A DNA stretch of 60,228 bases from Planctomycetota bacterium (GTDB lineage Bacteria > Planctomycetota > Phycisphaerae > Phycisphaerales > Phycisphaeraceae). Positions 28,971 through 38,019 of this stretch are shown here, piece by piece. The stretch lies in contig JAPLMQ010000103.1 of NCBI GenBank assembly GCA_026386955.1, forward strand, positions 1 to 60,228, given 5' to 3'. Position 1 is the stretch's first letter. Each line of letters begins with the position of its first letter. The notes beneath the pieces were generated by a model, which saw only the letters and a list, made by a program, of their open reading frames with translations, was not told the origin of the DNA and searched no databases. The translations under genes were made by a program, and so were the position numbers.

Positions 28971-31649
28971 GTGCCTCCAACAAAATTCACCCGCCCCGCC
29001 TTGGGGTTGAAGTCGTTGTTGCCTGCTTCGGCGATCCTGCCGGCGTCCTGGCTCGCGGTGTCGTGCGCCGCGGCGCTTTCCATCGCGGCGTTGTCCGCCT
29101 CCGTCGCCCGCGCGGCCGACCCGGCGATGGTCACGCCCTCGCCGCTGGTCACGCGCCTCATCGAGGACAAGTCGACCACGCCCGCGGAGCGCCGCCGGCT
29201 CGCGCTCTTCCACGGGCGCTGGGACAAGCTCGAGAACCCCACCCCCGCCGAGGCGGCCGCGCTGGCCTACTACAAGTACGACCTGCTCAACCCCGCGCTG
29301 AGCTCGCCCGACGCCCCGCCGCTGCTGCGGGCCAGGGCCGCCCAGCTCGCGGGCGACCCCGCCGCCGCGGAGAAGCTGCTCCACGACAACCCCACCGCCG
29401 AGGCGGCGGTCGTCCGCGCCGAGGCCCTCGAGGAACTCGGGCGCGTGCCCGAGGCGATGGAGGTACTCACGCCCTGGCGCAAGAAGCTGCTCGACGAACC
29501 GCCCACCGAGGCGGCGGAGGTCACCGCGGGGGCGAAGATCCGCGTCATGCTCGGCCGGCTCGAGGGCGAACCCTCGCGCGACTACCAGGCGGCGATCGGC
29601 ATGCTCGGCAAGGCCCACTCCGCGACCGACCGGCTCTACTGGCCGGCGAGCATCGCCGAGGCGGAGCTGCTGGCGGAGAAGGACAACGCCCCCGAGGCGC
29701 TGCAAGCCTTGCACGACGCGCTGAACCTCAACCCCAACGCGGGCGAGGCGTGGTACCTGCTCGGGCAGGTCGGCGTGGCCGGCTTCAACTTCGAGCTCGC
29801 GGGCAAGTGCGTGGCGGAGCTGCGCAAGATCAACGCCGAGCACCCGCTGGCGGACATGCTGCAGACGCGCGTGCTGCTCACGCAGCGCGACCCCGCCGCC
29901 GCGCGGGCCGCGCTGGAGCCGGTCCTCAAGAAGTTCCCCAGGCAGCGCGAGGCGTTGGCGCTGCGGGCCGCGGTCGAGGCGCTGGCCTACCGCGCCGATG
30001 CGCTCAAGAAGGCGCTCGACGACTACCAAGCGCTCGCGCCGGGCCACCCCCTGGCCGCCTTCACCGCGGGGCAGTACCTCAGCCTCTGCCGGCAGTTCCC
30101 CGAGGCCGAGGCCACGCTGCGCCAGGCGATCGCGCTGCAGCCCAACTGGTCGGCCCCGCGGACGGAACTGGGGCTGGCGCTGATGCAGGCGGGCAACGAG
30201 GATGCCGCCCGCGTGGAACTGCAGGAGGCGAACCGGCTCGACCCCTTCAACCGCCGCGCGTCGAACCAGCTCAAGCTGCTCGACCAACTGCGCGAGTACA
30301 AGCAGATCAAGACCGAGCACTTCATCATCTACTTCCACCCAGGGCCCGACGAGGCCCTCGCCCGCGACATGCCCGAGCCGCTCGAGCAGATCTACCGCGA
30401 CGTCACCGGCATCTTCCGCCACCGCCCCGCGCGCGTGACCAAGATCCAGGTCATGCCCGACGAGCAGACCTTCGGCGTGCGCATCACGGGCATGCCGGAG
30501 ATCTGGACCATCGGCGCCTGCACGGGCGACGTGATCGCCATCACGCCGCCCAAGAGCGGCCCCCGGCAGCGCGGCCCCTTCGACTGGGCCCGCGTCATCC
30601 GCCACGAGTTCACCCACACCGTCACCCTCGACCAGACGGCGAACCGCATCCCGCACTGGTTCACCGAGGCCTGCGCCGTCTCGCAGGAGCCCGGCCCGCG
30701 CGACTTCGAGACCTGCAAGATGCTCGCCGGGGCGCTGCAGGCCGAGCAGCTCTTCACGCTCGACCAGATCAACTGGGGCTTCATCCGCCCCAAGACGCCC
30801 CGCGACCGCCCGCTCGCCTACGCCCAGGCGAACTGGATGCTCGAGTACATCATCAACACCTACGGCCACTCCACCGTCATCAAGCTCCTCGAGGCCTACC
30901 GCGAGGGCATCGGCGACGAGCAGGCGATCCAGCGCTCCACCGGCTCGACGCCCCAGGCCTTCCTGAGCGCCTTCAAGAACTGGGCCCGCGAGCAGGTGAA
31001 CAAGTGGGGCCTGGGCCCGCACGAGGGCGACGCGGAGGTGAAGAAGGCGCTGGGCGAGAAGGGCGCGAGCCCCAAGGCTCTGGCCGAACTGCTGGCCGCG
31101 CACCCCGAGCACCCCGCGATCCTGCAGGCCGTGGCCCAGCAGGCGATCGAGGGCGGGAACCCCGCGGCGGCGCGCGAGGCGGTGATGCGCTACGCCTCCG
31201 CCCGGCCCGTCGACCCGTGGTCCGACCGGGCCCTCTTCGCGCTGGCGATCAAGACCGGCAACGCCGACGAGGCCGTGGGCACGCTGATGCAGATCGACCA
31301 GAGCGAGCAGTCGACGGGCGACTGGGCCCGCCAGCTCGCGGAGCTCTACCGGGCCCAGGGGCAGTTCGACCAGGCGGCCGATGCGGCCTTGCGGGCGATC
31401 CGGCGCGAGCCGTACAACGCCACGCTGCGCGAGCTGGCGGCGACGCTGGCCCTGCAGAAGGGCGACCTTGCCGCGGCGGCGCACCAAGTGGAGGCGATGG
31501 CGATGCTCGAGCCGACGCGCAGTTCGCACCAGGTGCGACTCGCGGCGATCTACGGCAAGCTGGGCCGGGCCGCCGACGCCAAGGCCGCCGCGGAGCAGGC
31601 GCGGAAGCTCGACCCCAAGGCGCCGGTGGAGAAGTTCCTCGCTCCGTGA
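28971..31649 (+). CDS. Secreted TPR protein with gluzincin (peptidase MA-like) domain
   Basis: An 892-residue protein starting at GTG 28971, with GGAG 7 nt upstream. The signal peptide (about 49 residues, ending ASVARAAD) precedes TPR-like helical repeats to about residue 450 (for example LNLNPNAGEAWYLLGQVGV). A metallopeptidase domain follows: RHEFTHTVTLDQ gives HExxH at about 545-549 and WFTEACAV the downstream Glu near 566, the gluzincin arrangement. Further TPRs (about 690-892) close the protein. It probably acts outside the cytoplasm on proteins held by the repeats; this is inference. Confidence 0.82.
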   Translation: MPPTKFTRPALGLKSLLPASAILPASWLAVSCAAALSIAALSASVARAADPAMVTPSPLVTRLIEDKSTTPAERRRLALFHGRWDKLENPTPAEAAALAYYKYDLLNPALSSPDAPPLLRARAAQLAGDPAAAEKLLHDNPTAEAAVVRAEALEELGRVPEAMEVLTPWRKKLLDEPPTEAAEVTAGAKIRVMLGRLEGEPSRDYQAAIGMLGKAHSATDRLYWPASIAEAELLAEKDNAPEALQALHDALNLNPNAGEAWYLLGQVGVAGFNFELAGKCVAELRKINAEHPLADMLQTRVLLTQRDPAAARAALEPVLKKFPRQREALALRAAVEALAYRADALKKALDDYQALAPGHPLAAFTAGQYLSLCRQFPEAEATLRQAIALQPNWSAPRTELGLALMQAGNEDAARVELQEANRLDPFNRRASNQLKLLDQLREYKQIKTEHFIIYFHPGPDEALARDMPEPLEQIYRDVTGIFRHRPARVTKIQVMPDEQTFGVRITGMPEIWTIGACTGDVIAITPPKSGPRQRGPFDWARVIRHEFTHTVTLDQTANRIPHWFTEACAVSQEPGPRDFETCKMLAGALQAEQLFTLDQINWGFIRPKTPRDRPLAYAQANWMLEYIINTYGHSTVIKLLEAYREGIGDEQAIQRSTGSTPQAFLSAFKNWAREQVNKWGLGPHEGDAEVKKALGEKGASPKALAELLAAHPEHPAILQAVAQQAIEGGNPAAAREAVMRYASARPVDPWSDRALFALAIKTGNADEAVGTLMQIDQSEQSTGDWARQLAELYRAQGQFDQAADAALRAIRREPYNATLRELAATLALQKGDLAAAAHQVEAMAMLEPTRSSHQVRLAAIYGKLGRAADAKAAAEQARKLDPKAPVEKFLAP

Positions 31650-31682
31650 CTCCGCCATGGGTCCTGTTGAAACGCCTTTGTC

Positions 31683-31906
31683 TGATCAGAGACGGGGACT
31701 GTGTCCCCGAAATCTGGGCGAGGCGGTATTCCGCCCGCGCGACGTGCGGGCGTCGTTGACGCCGTCAAGAGCGGATGAGGCGTTCGGAAACAAGCCTTTT
31801 GGCGCAGGCCTCGCGTGAAACCAAGCGATTGATGGCGGCCGGCGATTCGCGCGGGCGGAATACCGCCTCGCCCGATATTCGGACACACAGTGTCCGTCTC
31901 GGATCA
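31683..31906. repeat. Element E1: 60-nt imperfect inverted repeat with nested hairpins
   Basis: Arms 31683-31742 and 31847-31906 pair at about 51 of 60 positions around a 104-nt loop. The left arm holds GGGGAC-tgt-GTCCCC and the right arm GGACAC-aca-GTGTCC at the equivalent place. The bases differ but each stem is intact. Both arms also share GGCGG-tatt-CCGCC. It lies between convergent genes, 33 and 27 nt from the two stop codons. Weaker similarity extends outward to about 31658 and 31933. Confidence 0.88.
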
Positions 31907-31933
31907 GGCTGCGCCTGATGAGCGAAATGCCCA

Positions 31934-32794
31934 TCACTCATCATCATCCTTGAACAACCGCTTGCGCCCGATCTCGGCGCGCGTCTTCTGCTCCGTCGCC
32001 CGCACCCAGGCGTCGGCCAGCTTCAGGTCGTCCGGACGGGTGATCTTGAAATTCGTCGCCTCGCCCTCCACCACGTGGATCGGCTCGCCCAGCGCCTCGA
32101 CCAGCCCGGCGTCGTCGGTGATGCCCTTCCCGGTGACCTTCCCTTCGGTGATCTGCGCGTAGGCGCGGCGCAGCAGCCCGATCTCGAAGACCTGCGGCGT
32201 CTGCACCTCGACTAAGTCGGATCGGTCCACCGTCGCGACGACGCGGCGCACCTTGGCGTTCGCCTTCCCGGCCTCGCCGAAGATGGCGTCTAGCGGGTCG
32301 TTCCCCGCCTCGGCGTCGACGACCTTCTTGAGCGTCGCGTTCACGGGCATCCCGGGGATGACCGCCGGGTATCGCTCGGCGGCGTCGAAGACGCGGTCGA
32401 TCAGCCGCGACGAGGCCAGCGGCCGCGCGGCGTCATGCACCGCGACGTGCGTGCAACTGCGATCCACCGCGGCCAGGGCCTTGAGCACCGTCTCCCAACG
32501 CTCCGCCCGCCCGCCCGCGACGAGCGTCACGCCGTGGAACCCCGCCTTGTCGCCCCAGCGGAAGCGGAAGTCGTCGATCGCGTCGGGATTCACCGCGAGG
32601 AGGATCTGCCCCACGACGGCCAGCCCGGCGAAGAGCTCGATCGACCTTACGAAGACCGGCTTGCCCGCGAGGTCGAGCTCGATCTTGCTCACGCCGGCGC
32701 CCGCGCCGAGCAGGTCCGCCGCCGAGGCGGCGCCGGAGGCTTGGCCGAACCGTTTGCCCATCCCGGCGGCGGGGAGGATCACCGCGATCTTCAT
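31934..32794 (-). CDS. ispD: 2-C-methyl-D-erythritol 4-phosphate cytidylyltransferase
   Basis: This 286-residue enzyme adds CMP to MEP in the non-mevalonate isoprenoid pathway. VILPAAGMGKRFG is the nucleotide-binding loop, VHDAARPL the substrate loop, and VDRSDLVEVQTPQVFEIGLLRRAY with DDAGLVEALG and NFKITRPDDLKLAD complete the family pattern. An Ala/Gly-rich insertion sits after the first loop (residues about 20-33), longer than in E. coli IspD. ATG 32794 is used because MKIAVILPAAG begins there. No ispF gene is adjacent. Confidence 0.93.
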   Translation of the reverse strand: MKIAVILPAAGMGKRFGQASGAASAADLLGAGAGVSKIELDLAGKPVFVRSIELFAGLAVVGQILLAVNPDAIDDFRFRWGDKAGFHGVTLVAGGRAERWETVLKALAAVDRSCTHVAVHDAARPLASSRLIDRVFDAAERYPAVIPGMPVNATLKKVVDAEAGNDPLDAIFGEAGKANAKVRRVVATVDRSDLVEVQTPQVFEIGLLRRAYAQITEGKVTGKGITDDAGLVEALGEPIHVVEGEATNFKITRPDDLKLADAWVRATEQKTRAEIGRKRLFKDDDE

Positions 32795-32852
32795 CGTCAA
32801 CGCTCCGTCAGTCGTTGTCTGGATGCCAAGCGAACCCTCAAAGCAACTCAAT

Positions 32853-32953
32853 CAAGCCCACTGATCCCGACGGTACACCGTCGGGTTCGGTGGGGTCGGG
32901 CTTCCGGAAACCCCACGGAACACGACGGCGTACCGTCGCGATCCGTGGGCTTG
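32853..32953. repeat. Element B2: paired hairpins, inverted
   Basis: Arms 32853-32895 and 32911-32953 (43 nt each, about five mismatches) are separated by only 15 nt. The left arm folds as CCCGACGGT-ac-ACCGTCGGG within CCCAC/GTGGG. The right arm folds as CGACGG/CCGTCG within CCCACGGA/TCCGTGGG. It lies 50 nt past the sppA stop, on the same side as B1 lies to its gene. Confidence 0.88.
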
Positions 32954-33003
32954 GAGACACGGTGTTTTCCAGAGGGATCATCCATCACCAGCCCTTGCCC
33001 CGC

Positions 33004-34932
33004 TCATCGCACCCGCACCGCCGTGGGGAAGAGCGTCAGCACCGGCTCGCTGCGCAGGAGCATGAGCCCCGAGAGCACGGGGCGGGCGGCGCGCCACGCC
33101 CGCGGGCCGAGCGCCGCCTTGGCGGTCTGCACGATCGCCGCGGGGCCGCCGCCCCAGGCCGCCATCGCGTTGCCGCCGTCGGCGTCGCCCATGGCGAGCC
33201 CCTCGAACATCCGCTGGAGGTATTCGGGCAAAGTCATCGGCGCGGGGAGCGAGATGATGTCGTACGAGCCGGGCTTGAGCTTCAGGTCGCTCGCCAAGTC
33301 CGCCAGCGCGACCTCGACCCCGCCGACCTTGTCGGCCAGCCCGTTGGCCACGGCCTGCCGCCCGCTGAAGATCCGCCCCTGGGCGACGGCGGAGAGGTCC
33401 TTGATGTGCTTGCCGCGCCCGGTGCGGACGCGGTCGAGGAACTGCTCGTAGGTGCGCTCGAAGGCCGACTGCAGGGCGGTGCGCTGCTCGGGGGTGAAGG
33501 GCTGGACGCTGTTGAACATGTCGCCCAGGGGCCCGCGGCTGCGGCGGAAGACCGAGACGCCGATCTTCTCGTAGAGCCCGCCGAGCACGATCTTGCCGCC
33601 GACGACGCCAATGGAGCCGACGATGCTCGAGGGGGTGACGTAGATGCGGTCGCCGCCGCAGGCGATGTAGTAGCCGCCGCTGGCCGCCATCGCGCCGATG
33701 CTGACGTAGACCGGCTTGGTCTGGCCCAGCTCGCGCACGGCCTGCCACATGAGCTCGCTCGCGAGCGCCGAGCCGCCCGGGGAGTCGATGCGGAGGACCA
33801 CGCCGCGGATCAGCTCGTCGTCCTGGGCCTGGCCGAGGGCGTCGATGAGCGTGTGGCTGCCGAGGCTTTCGCCGCCGAAGAGCCCGCCGTTGCCCGAGCC
33901 GTCGCCGCTGACGATCTCGCCCGAGGCGTGGATCAGCGCGATGCTCTGGCGGTTGGTCGTGGGCTTGGCGTCGTGGAAGAGCATCTGCAGCACCGCGAAG
34001 GGGTTCTCCATCGACGGCGCGGCCGCGGGGGCGAGCATGTCGTCCCAGTCGAAGTCCTGCCCGAACTCGCGCTCGGTGACGTCGATCAGGTCGCGGTCGA
34101 CCAAGTCGTCGACGAGCTTGCGCTCGACGTACTGCTGGTCGCTCATCGACCAGCAGTCGGCCAAGGCCTTCTCGACCTGCTCGCGGGTGATCTTCCGCGC
34201 GGCGGCGATCCGGTCGAGCGTCGCGGAATAGATGTCGTCGAGCAGCCCGTCGAAGTTCTGCGACCACTCGGGGCTCGGCCCCTTGCGCGTCAGCGGCTCC
34301 TCCGCCCCCTTGTACTTGCCGATCTGCAAAAAGTCGGCCTTGGCGCCGACCTTCTCGAGCAGGCCCGCGAGGTACATCTCCTCGATGGCCATGCCCTCGA
34401 GCTCGAGCAGCCCTTTCTTCAGGATCAGCACGCGGTCGGCGGCGCAGGCGAGGATGTAGCTGTGCAGGTCATAGGCCTCGGAGAAGACGAAGACCTTCCG
34501 CCCGGCGGCCCGCACATCGCGGATCGCCTGGGCGAGCTCGTCGATCTGCGACATCTCCAAATCAGCCTCGTCGAGGTGGATGACCAGCCCGATGTACTGC
34601 TTGTCGACGCCGACCTGGTGGATCTTGTCGAGCACGCGGCGGAGCGTGAGCTTGCCGTTCTCGGAGATCCCCGCGAGGGAGAAGGCCGGAGGCGCGTCGC
34701 GGAGGTTGCCGGAGATCTCGATCCACCCGACCATGCGCACGGCGGCGACGGGCGCCTTGGGCGATTTGTCGGGCACGGGGTGCGCGGCCTTCGCCGTGTT
34801 CTTGGCGGAGCCTTTCGCGAGCCCGATCGGGGCGCGGCGGGCGTCGCCCGCGGCCTGCGCGCCGGCCAGCGGCAGCGCCGCGAGCAGGCCCAGCACGACA
34901 ACCCACATCCGGATCGAAACAAAAAGACCCAT
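33004..34932 (-). CDS. sppA: Signal peptide peptidase SppA, long form
   Basis: A 642-residue membrane-bound serine protease that degrades cleaved signal peptides. The N-terminal anchor (MWVVVLGLLAALPLAG) is followed by tandem ClpP-like domains, as in the 67-kDa type. Candidate catalytic Lys lies in FLQIGKYKGAEEPL of the first domain. Ser lies in AMAASGGYYIACGGDRIY of the second, followed by SIVGSIGV. GGAGGAG about 8 nt before ATG 34932 fixes the start. The nadK gene lies 49 nt upstream on the same strand, so cotranscription is likely. Confidence 0.92.
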   Translation of the reverse strand: MGLFVSIRMWVVVLGLLAALPLAGAQAAGDARRAPIGLAKGSAKNTAKAAHPVPDKSPKAPVAAVRMVGWIEISGNLRDAPPAFSLAGISENGKLTLRRVLDKIHQVGVDKQYIGLVIHLDEADLEMSQIDELAQAIRDVRAAGRKVFVFSEAYDLHSYILACAADRVLILKKGLLELEGMAIEEMYLAGLLEKVGAKADFLQIGKYKGAEEPLTRKGPSPEWSQNFDGLLDDIYSATLDRIAAARKITREQVEKALADCWSMSDQQYVERKLVDDLVDRDLIDVTEREFGQDFDWDDMLAPAAAPSMENPFAVLQMLFHDAKPTTNRQSIALIHASGEIVSGDGSGNGGLFGGESLGSHTLIDALGQAQDDELIRGVVLRIDSPGGSALASELMWQAVRELGQTKPVYVSIGAMAASGGYYIACGGDRIYVTPSSIVGSIGVVGGKIVLGGLYEKIGVSVFRRSRGPLGDMFNSVQPFTPEQRTALQSAFERTYEQFLDRVRTGRGKHIKDLSAVAQGRIFSGRQAVANGLADKVGGVEVALADLASDLKLKPGSYDIISLPAPMTLPEYLQRMFEGLAMGDADGGNAMAAWGGGPAAIVQTAKAALGPRAWRAARPVLSGLMLLRSEPVLTLFPTAVRVR

Positions 34933-34981
34933 CGGGTGGCTCCTCCGGCCGAGGCGTCGCCCAGCCGTGAATGTTCCTTGC

Positions 34982-35908
34982 TCACGCGCCGCGCGGGCGG
35001 GCGGCCCAGTGCATCTTCTTCGCGAGCATCTTCCAGTAGTTCAGGTCGGGGTTGTGGACCAGCTCGATCGTGCGCGAGGAGCGCCTGATCCAGATCCGCT
35101 GCCCCTTGCGCACGGGGACCGTCTCCTGCCCGTCGATCACCAAGGCCGAGCCCTCGTTGGCTGCGTCGATCCGCACGCAGATGGCGGCGGCGGCGCTGAC
35201 CACGATCGGGCGGAAGGCGATGGAGTGCGGGCAGATGGGCGTGATGCAGAGGGCCTCGGTGTCGGGGCTGACGATCGGCCCGCCGGCGGAGAGGTTGTAG
35301 GCCGTCGATCCGCTGGGCGTCGAGACGATCACGCCGTCGCCGCTGAAGACCGTGGGACTCTGCGCGGTCGAGCCGGGCTCGATGATCAGCGCCATCTCGA
35401 TCATGCGGAAGGCGGGGCCTGCGTTGAGCACCGCGTCGTTGAGCGCGACCGACTCGAAGACCACCGGGCCATCCGGGGCGGCCGCGGCCGCGGGGTCGCC
35501 CGGGGAGGAGCCCGGCGCGGCGTCGTGCAGGCGGACGTCGATCATCATCCGCCGGCTGGTGCGGCATTTCCCGCTGACGACGTCGGCCCAATGGCGCTTG
35601 ATCTCGTCGAGGCTGAATTCCGCGAGGAAGCCGAGCTTCCCGAAGTTGATGCCGACCACCGGGAGCGTGAGGGAGCGGATCTTGCGGGCCTGGGCGAGGA
35701 AGGTGCCGTCGCCGCCCAGGACCAGGGCCACGTCGGCCCGGGGCAGGGCCGCGACGACGGCGGGCGTGAGCGTCGCGAGGTCGGGCTCGGCGACGACGCG
35801 GGCCCGCTGCTGCAGCCAGGGGCGGAACTCCTCCATCGCCGCGCGCACGGCCGCCTTGTCGCGGTTCGCCAGGATCAAGACCCGGGGCACTTCGCTCGTC
35901 TCTTGCAT
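34982..35908 (-). CDS. nadK: NAD kinase
   Basis: This 308-residue enzyme phosphorylates NAD to NADP. It shows [15 protein letters not shown] (GGDGT), [36 protein letters not shown] and PICPHS, the full set of family motifs. ATG 35908 is preferred over GTG 35914 because a TAGACT box ends 6 nt upstream of it. The sppA gene follows. Confidence 0.94.
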   Translation of the reverse strand: MQETSEVPRVLILANRDKAAVRAAMEEFRPWLQQRARVVAEPDLATLTPAVVAALPRADVALVLGGDGTFLAQARKIRSLTLPVVGINFGKLGFLAEFSLDEIKRHWADVVSGKCRTSRRMMIDVRLHDAAPGSSPGDPAAAAAPDGPVVFESVALNDAVLNAGPAFRMIEMALIIEPGSTAQSPTVFSGDGVIVSTPSGSTAYNLSAGGPIVSPDTEALCITPICPHSIAFRPIVVSAAAAICVRIDAANEGSALVIDGQETVPVRKGQRIWIRRSSRTIELVHNPDLNYWKMLAKKMHWAARPRGA

Positions 35909-35914
35909 CGCCAC

Positions 35915-35920
35915 AGTCTA
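35915..35920 (-). promoter_or_regulatory. -10-like box of nadK (leaderless spacing)
   Basis: TAGACT on the minus strand is 6 nt from ATG 35908. It covers the alternative GTG start region, which argues against that start. Confidence 0.4.
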
Positions 35921-35967
35921 CAGCGGGGGATGGCGTGGTGTTGACGGCCCGGGGCCCATGGGTTGTG

Positions 35968-37854
35968 ATGCCCGCGGAACCCCTGCCCATGCCGCAAACA
36001 GCGCAAACAAACCACGACGCGGCGCCCCAGTCCGACGGCCTCACGCCCGGGCTTCATCCCCCGTCATGGCTGATCGCGCTGATCCAGATCTTCGTGGTCG
36101 CCGCAGCCGGCGCGTACATGCTCCACCACGGCTGGGACCGTTGGAACGACATCCTGGTCGACTTCGGGCGCGAACTCTATTTCCCGTGGCAGATCCTCCA
36201 AGGCAAGGTGCTCTACCGCGACTTGGCCTCGATCAACGGCCCCCTCTCGCCCTACGTCAACGCGGTCTGGTTTTCGGTCTTCGGCGTGAGCCTGCGCACG
36301 TTGATCCTCTGCAACCTGGCGATCACCGCGGGGATCGTGTGGATGGTCTACCTGCTGATGCGAACCGTGGCCGACCGCTTCGCGGCGACCTGCGCCTGCC
36401 TCGCCTTCGTCTTCCTCTGCGGCTTCAGCCAATACGGGCTGTTCGGCAACGAGAACTATCTCGCACCCTACTGCCACGAGGCGCTTCATGGCTGCGCGCT
36501 GAACCTCGCGTCGGTCCTCTGCCTGCATCGTTTCCTGCGCTCGCTCCGCCCCGTCTGGCTCATCGCGACGGGGCTGCTAGTCGGGCTAACGTTCCTCACC
36601 AAGGTCGAGATGTTCGCCGCCGCCGCCGCGACCGCGGGCGGCACGTTGCTGTTGCACGGATGGGCCAGCCGTCCGGGCCTCGTGGCGTGGCTCCGCCGCG
36701 TTTCGCTGGTCGCCGCCGCCGCGGCCGTTCCGCCGGTGGTCGCGCTGACCCTCCTAAGCTTCGCAATGCCCGCGCGGGAAGCTCTGCTCAACGTCCTGGG
36801 ATCGTCGCGCCACGCATTCAACCGCCAGGTCCGGTCGAACATCTACTTCCAGGTCGTCTCGGGCACGGACCACCCCGCCGAGAGTCTGCGCATCGCAGCC
36901 GTCACAGGCCTGGGCATCGCCGCGCTGCTCGCGGCAGTGGCGCTGATCGCGTGGCGCACGCGCCTTCCCCGATGGGGGCAGGCATTGGTCGCCGCGGGTG
37001 TCGCCGGCGCGGTCGTGGGCGGACTGGGCGCGGCGTTCGACCGTGTCCCATGGCCCGAGTTGTCACGATCACTCTGCCTGTGGATGCCGGGCCTGGCCTT
37101 GGTGGGATTGGCGAGCCTCGCCCGCGCCCGGGCGCCGGGGGAGCAGACGCCGGAGCGCCTGATGCTCGTGATCCTCCCCAGCTTCGCCATTGCGATGATG
37201 CTCAAGATGTTCCTGCGGTCGACCCTCAACCACTACGGTTTCGTGTTGGCGATGCCGGCGTTGATGGTCTTCGTCGTGGCGGCGACGGGCTGGCTCCCGG
37301 CGCTGGTGGCTCGACGAGGCGGAAGCTCCGCCGTGGCGCGTGCCGGCGCCGTGGCGGCGCTGGCGATGATGACGGTGTTCCACGTCTCCCTCTCGAACCA
37401 GAATCACTTGGCCTGCAACACACCGGTGGGCGAAGGGGCCGACCGCTTCTACGCTCCTTACGACCCCGCGGGCCGCGTGAACCAGTTGATGGGCAAGATC
37501 CGTGAGATCACGAAACCCGACGAAACCCTCGCGGTCCTGCCTGAAGGCGTGATGATCAACTACCTGCTCCGCCGGACGAACCCCACCCCGTATGCGTTCT
37601 TCGTGCCCACCGACCTCTGGATCTTCGGGGAGGAGAACATGGTCCTCGCCTTCGCCGCCCGCCCACCCGACTACATCGCGATGGTCCACAAGGACACGTC
37701 GAACTTCGGCCTGCCCTACTTCGGGCGGCACTACGGCCAATCACTCAACATGTGGGTGCAGACCCACTACGGCGAATTGGGCGGCATCGGCCCCAAGCCT
37801 TTCACCAGCCCGGAATTCGGCGTGACGCTGTGGAGGCGAAACGACCGGCAGTAG
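35968..37854 (+). CDS. Multipass membrane protein, GT39/ArnT-like glycosyltransferase
   Basis: About 628 residues with roughly ten or more hydrophobic helices (LIALIQIFVVAAAGAYML, ATGLLVGLTFL, ALLAAVALIAW and others). The first extracytoplasmic loop has DILVDFGRELYFPWQILQG followed by YRDLASINGPLSPY, the acidic-loop pattern of lipid-linked sugar transferases (GT39/GT83). Such enzymes use polyprenyl-phosphate sugars. The C-terminal third is soluble and periplasmic. The start is uncertain among GTG 35935, ATG 35968 and ATG 35989; none has a strong ribosome binding site. Confidence 0.68.
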   Translation: MPAEPLPMPQTAQTNHDAAPQSDGLTPGLHPPSWLIALIQIFVVAAAGAYMLHHGWDRWNDILVDFGRELYFPWQILQGKVLYRDLASINGPLSPYVNAVWFSVFGVSLRTLILCNLAITAGIVWMVYLLMRTVADRFAATCACLAFVFLCGFSQYGLFGNENYLAPYCHEALHGCALNLASVLCLHRFLRSLRPVWLIATGLLVGLTFLTKVEMFAAAAATAGGTLLLHGWASRPGLVAWLRRVSLVAAAAAVPPVVALTLLSFAMPAREALLNVLGSSRHAFNRQVRSNIYFQVVSGTDHPAESLRIAAVTGLGIAALLAAVALIAWRTRLPRWGQALVAAGVAGAVVGGLGAAFDRVPWPELSRSLCLWMPGLALVGLASLARARAPGEQTPERLMLVILPSFAIAMMLKMFLRSTLNHYGFVLAMPALMVFVVAATGWLPALVARRGGSSAVARAGAVAALAMMTVFHVSLSNQNHLACNTPVGEGADRFYAPYDPAGRVNQLMGKIREITKPDETLAVLPEGVMINYLLRRTNPTPYAFFVPTDLWIFGEENMVLAFAARPPDYIAMVHKDTSNFGLPYFGRHYGQSLNMWVQTHYGELGGIGPKPFTSPEFGVTLWRRNDRQ

Positions 37855-37963
37855 GCCGGATCCTGCACGGCGTCTGAGCGCCGCAAGGCTCAAATCACCC
37901 TCCCGCGGACCCAAACTTTGCCATAGTCCGCCGCGCCAACGTCCGATAGATTCAAGGTGGCCG

Positions 37964-37987
37964 GCGATCGGCCCCGGCACCGATCGC
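37964..37987 (+). promoter_or_regulatory. Palindrome in the alcohol dehydrogenase leader
   Basis: GCGATCGG and CCGATCGC are perfect 8-nt inverted repeats separated by 8 nt, about 33 nt before the start codon. This could be an operator for a dimeric regulator or an mRNA hairpin. A TAGATT at 37947-37952 just upstream is a possible -10 box. Confidence 0.35.
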
Positions 37988-38019
37988 GGCGAGCCCAGAC
38001 CGCCCTCCAGGAGATGCGT

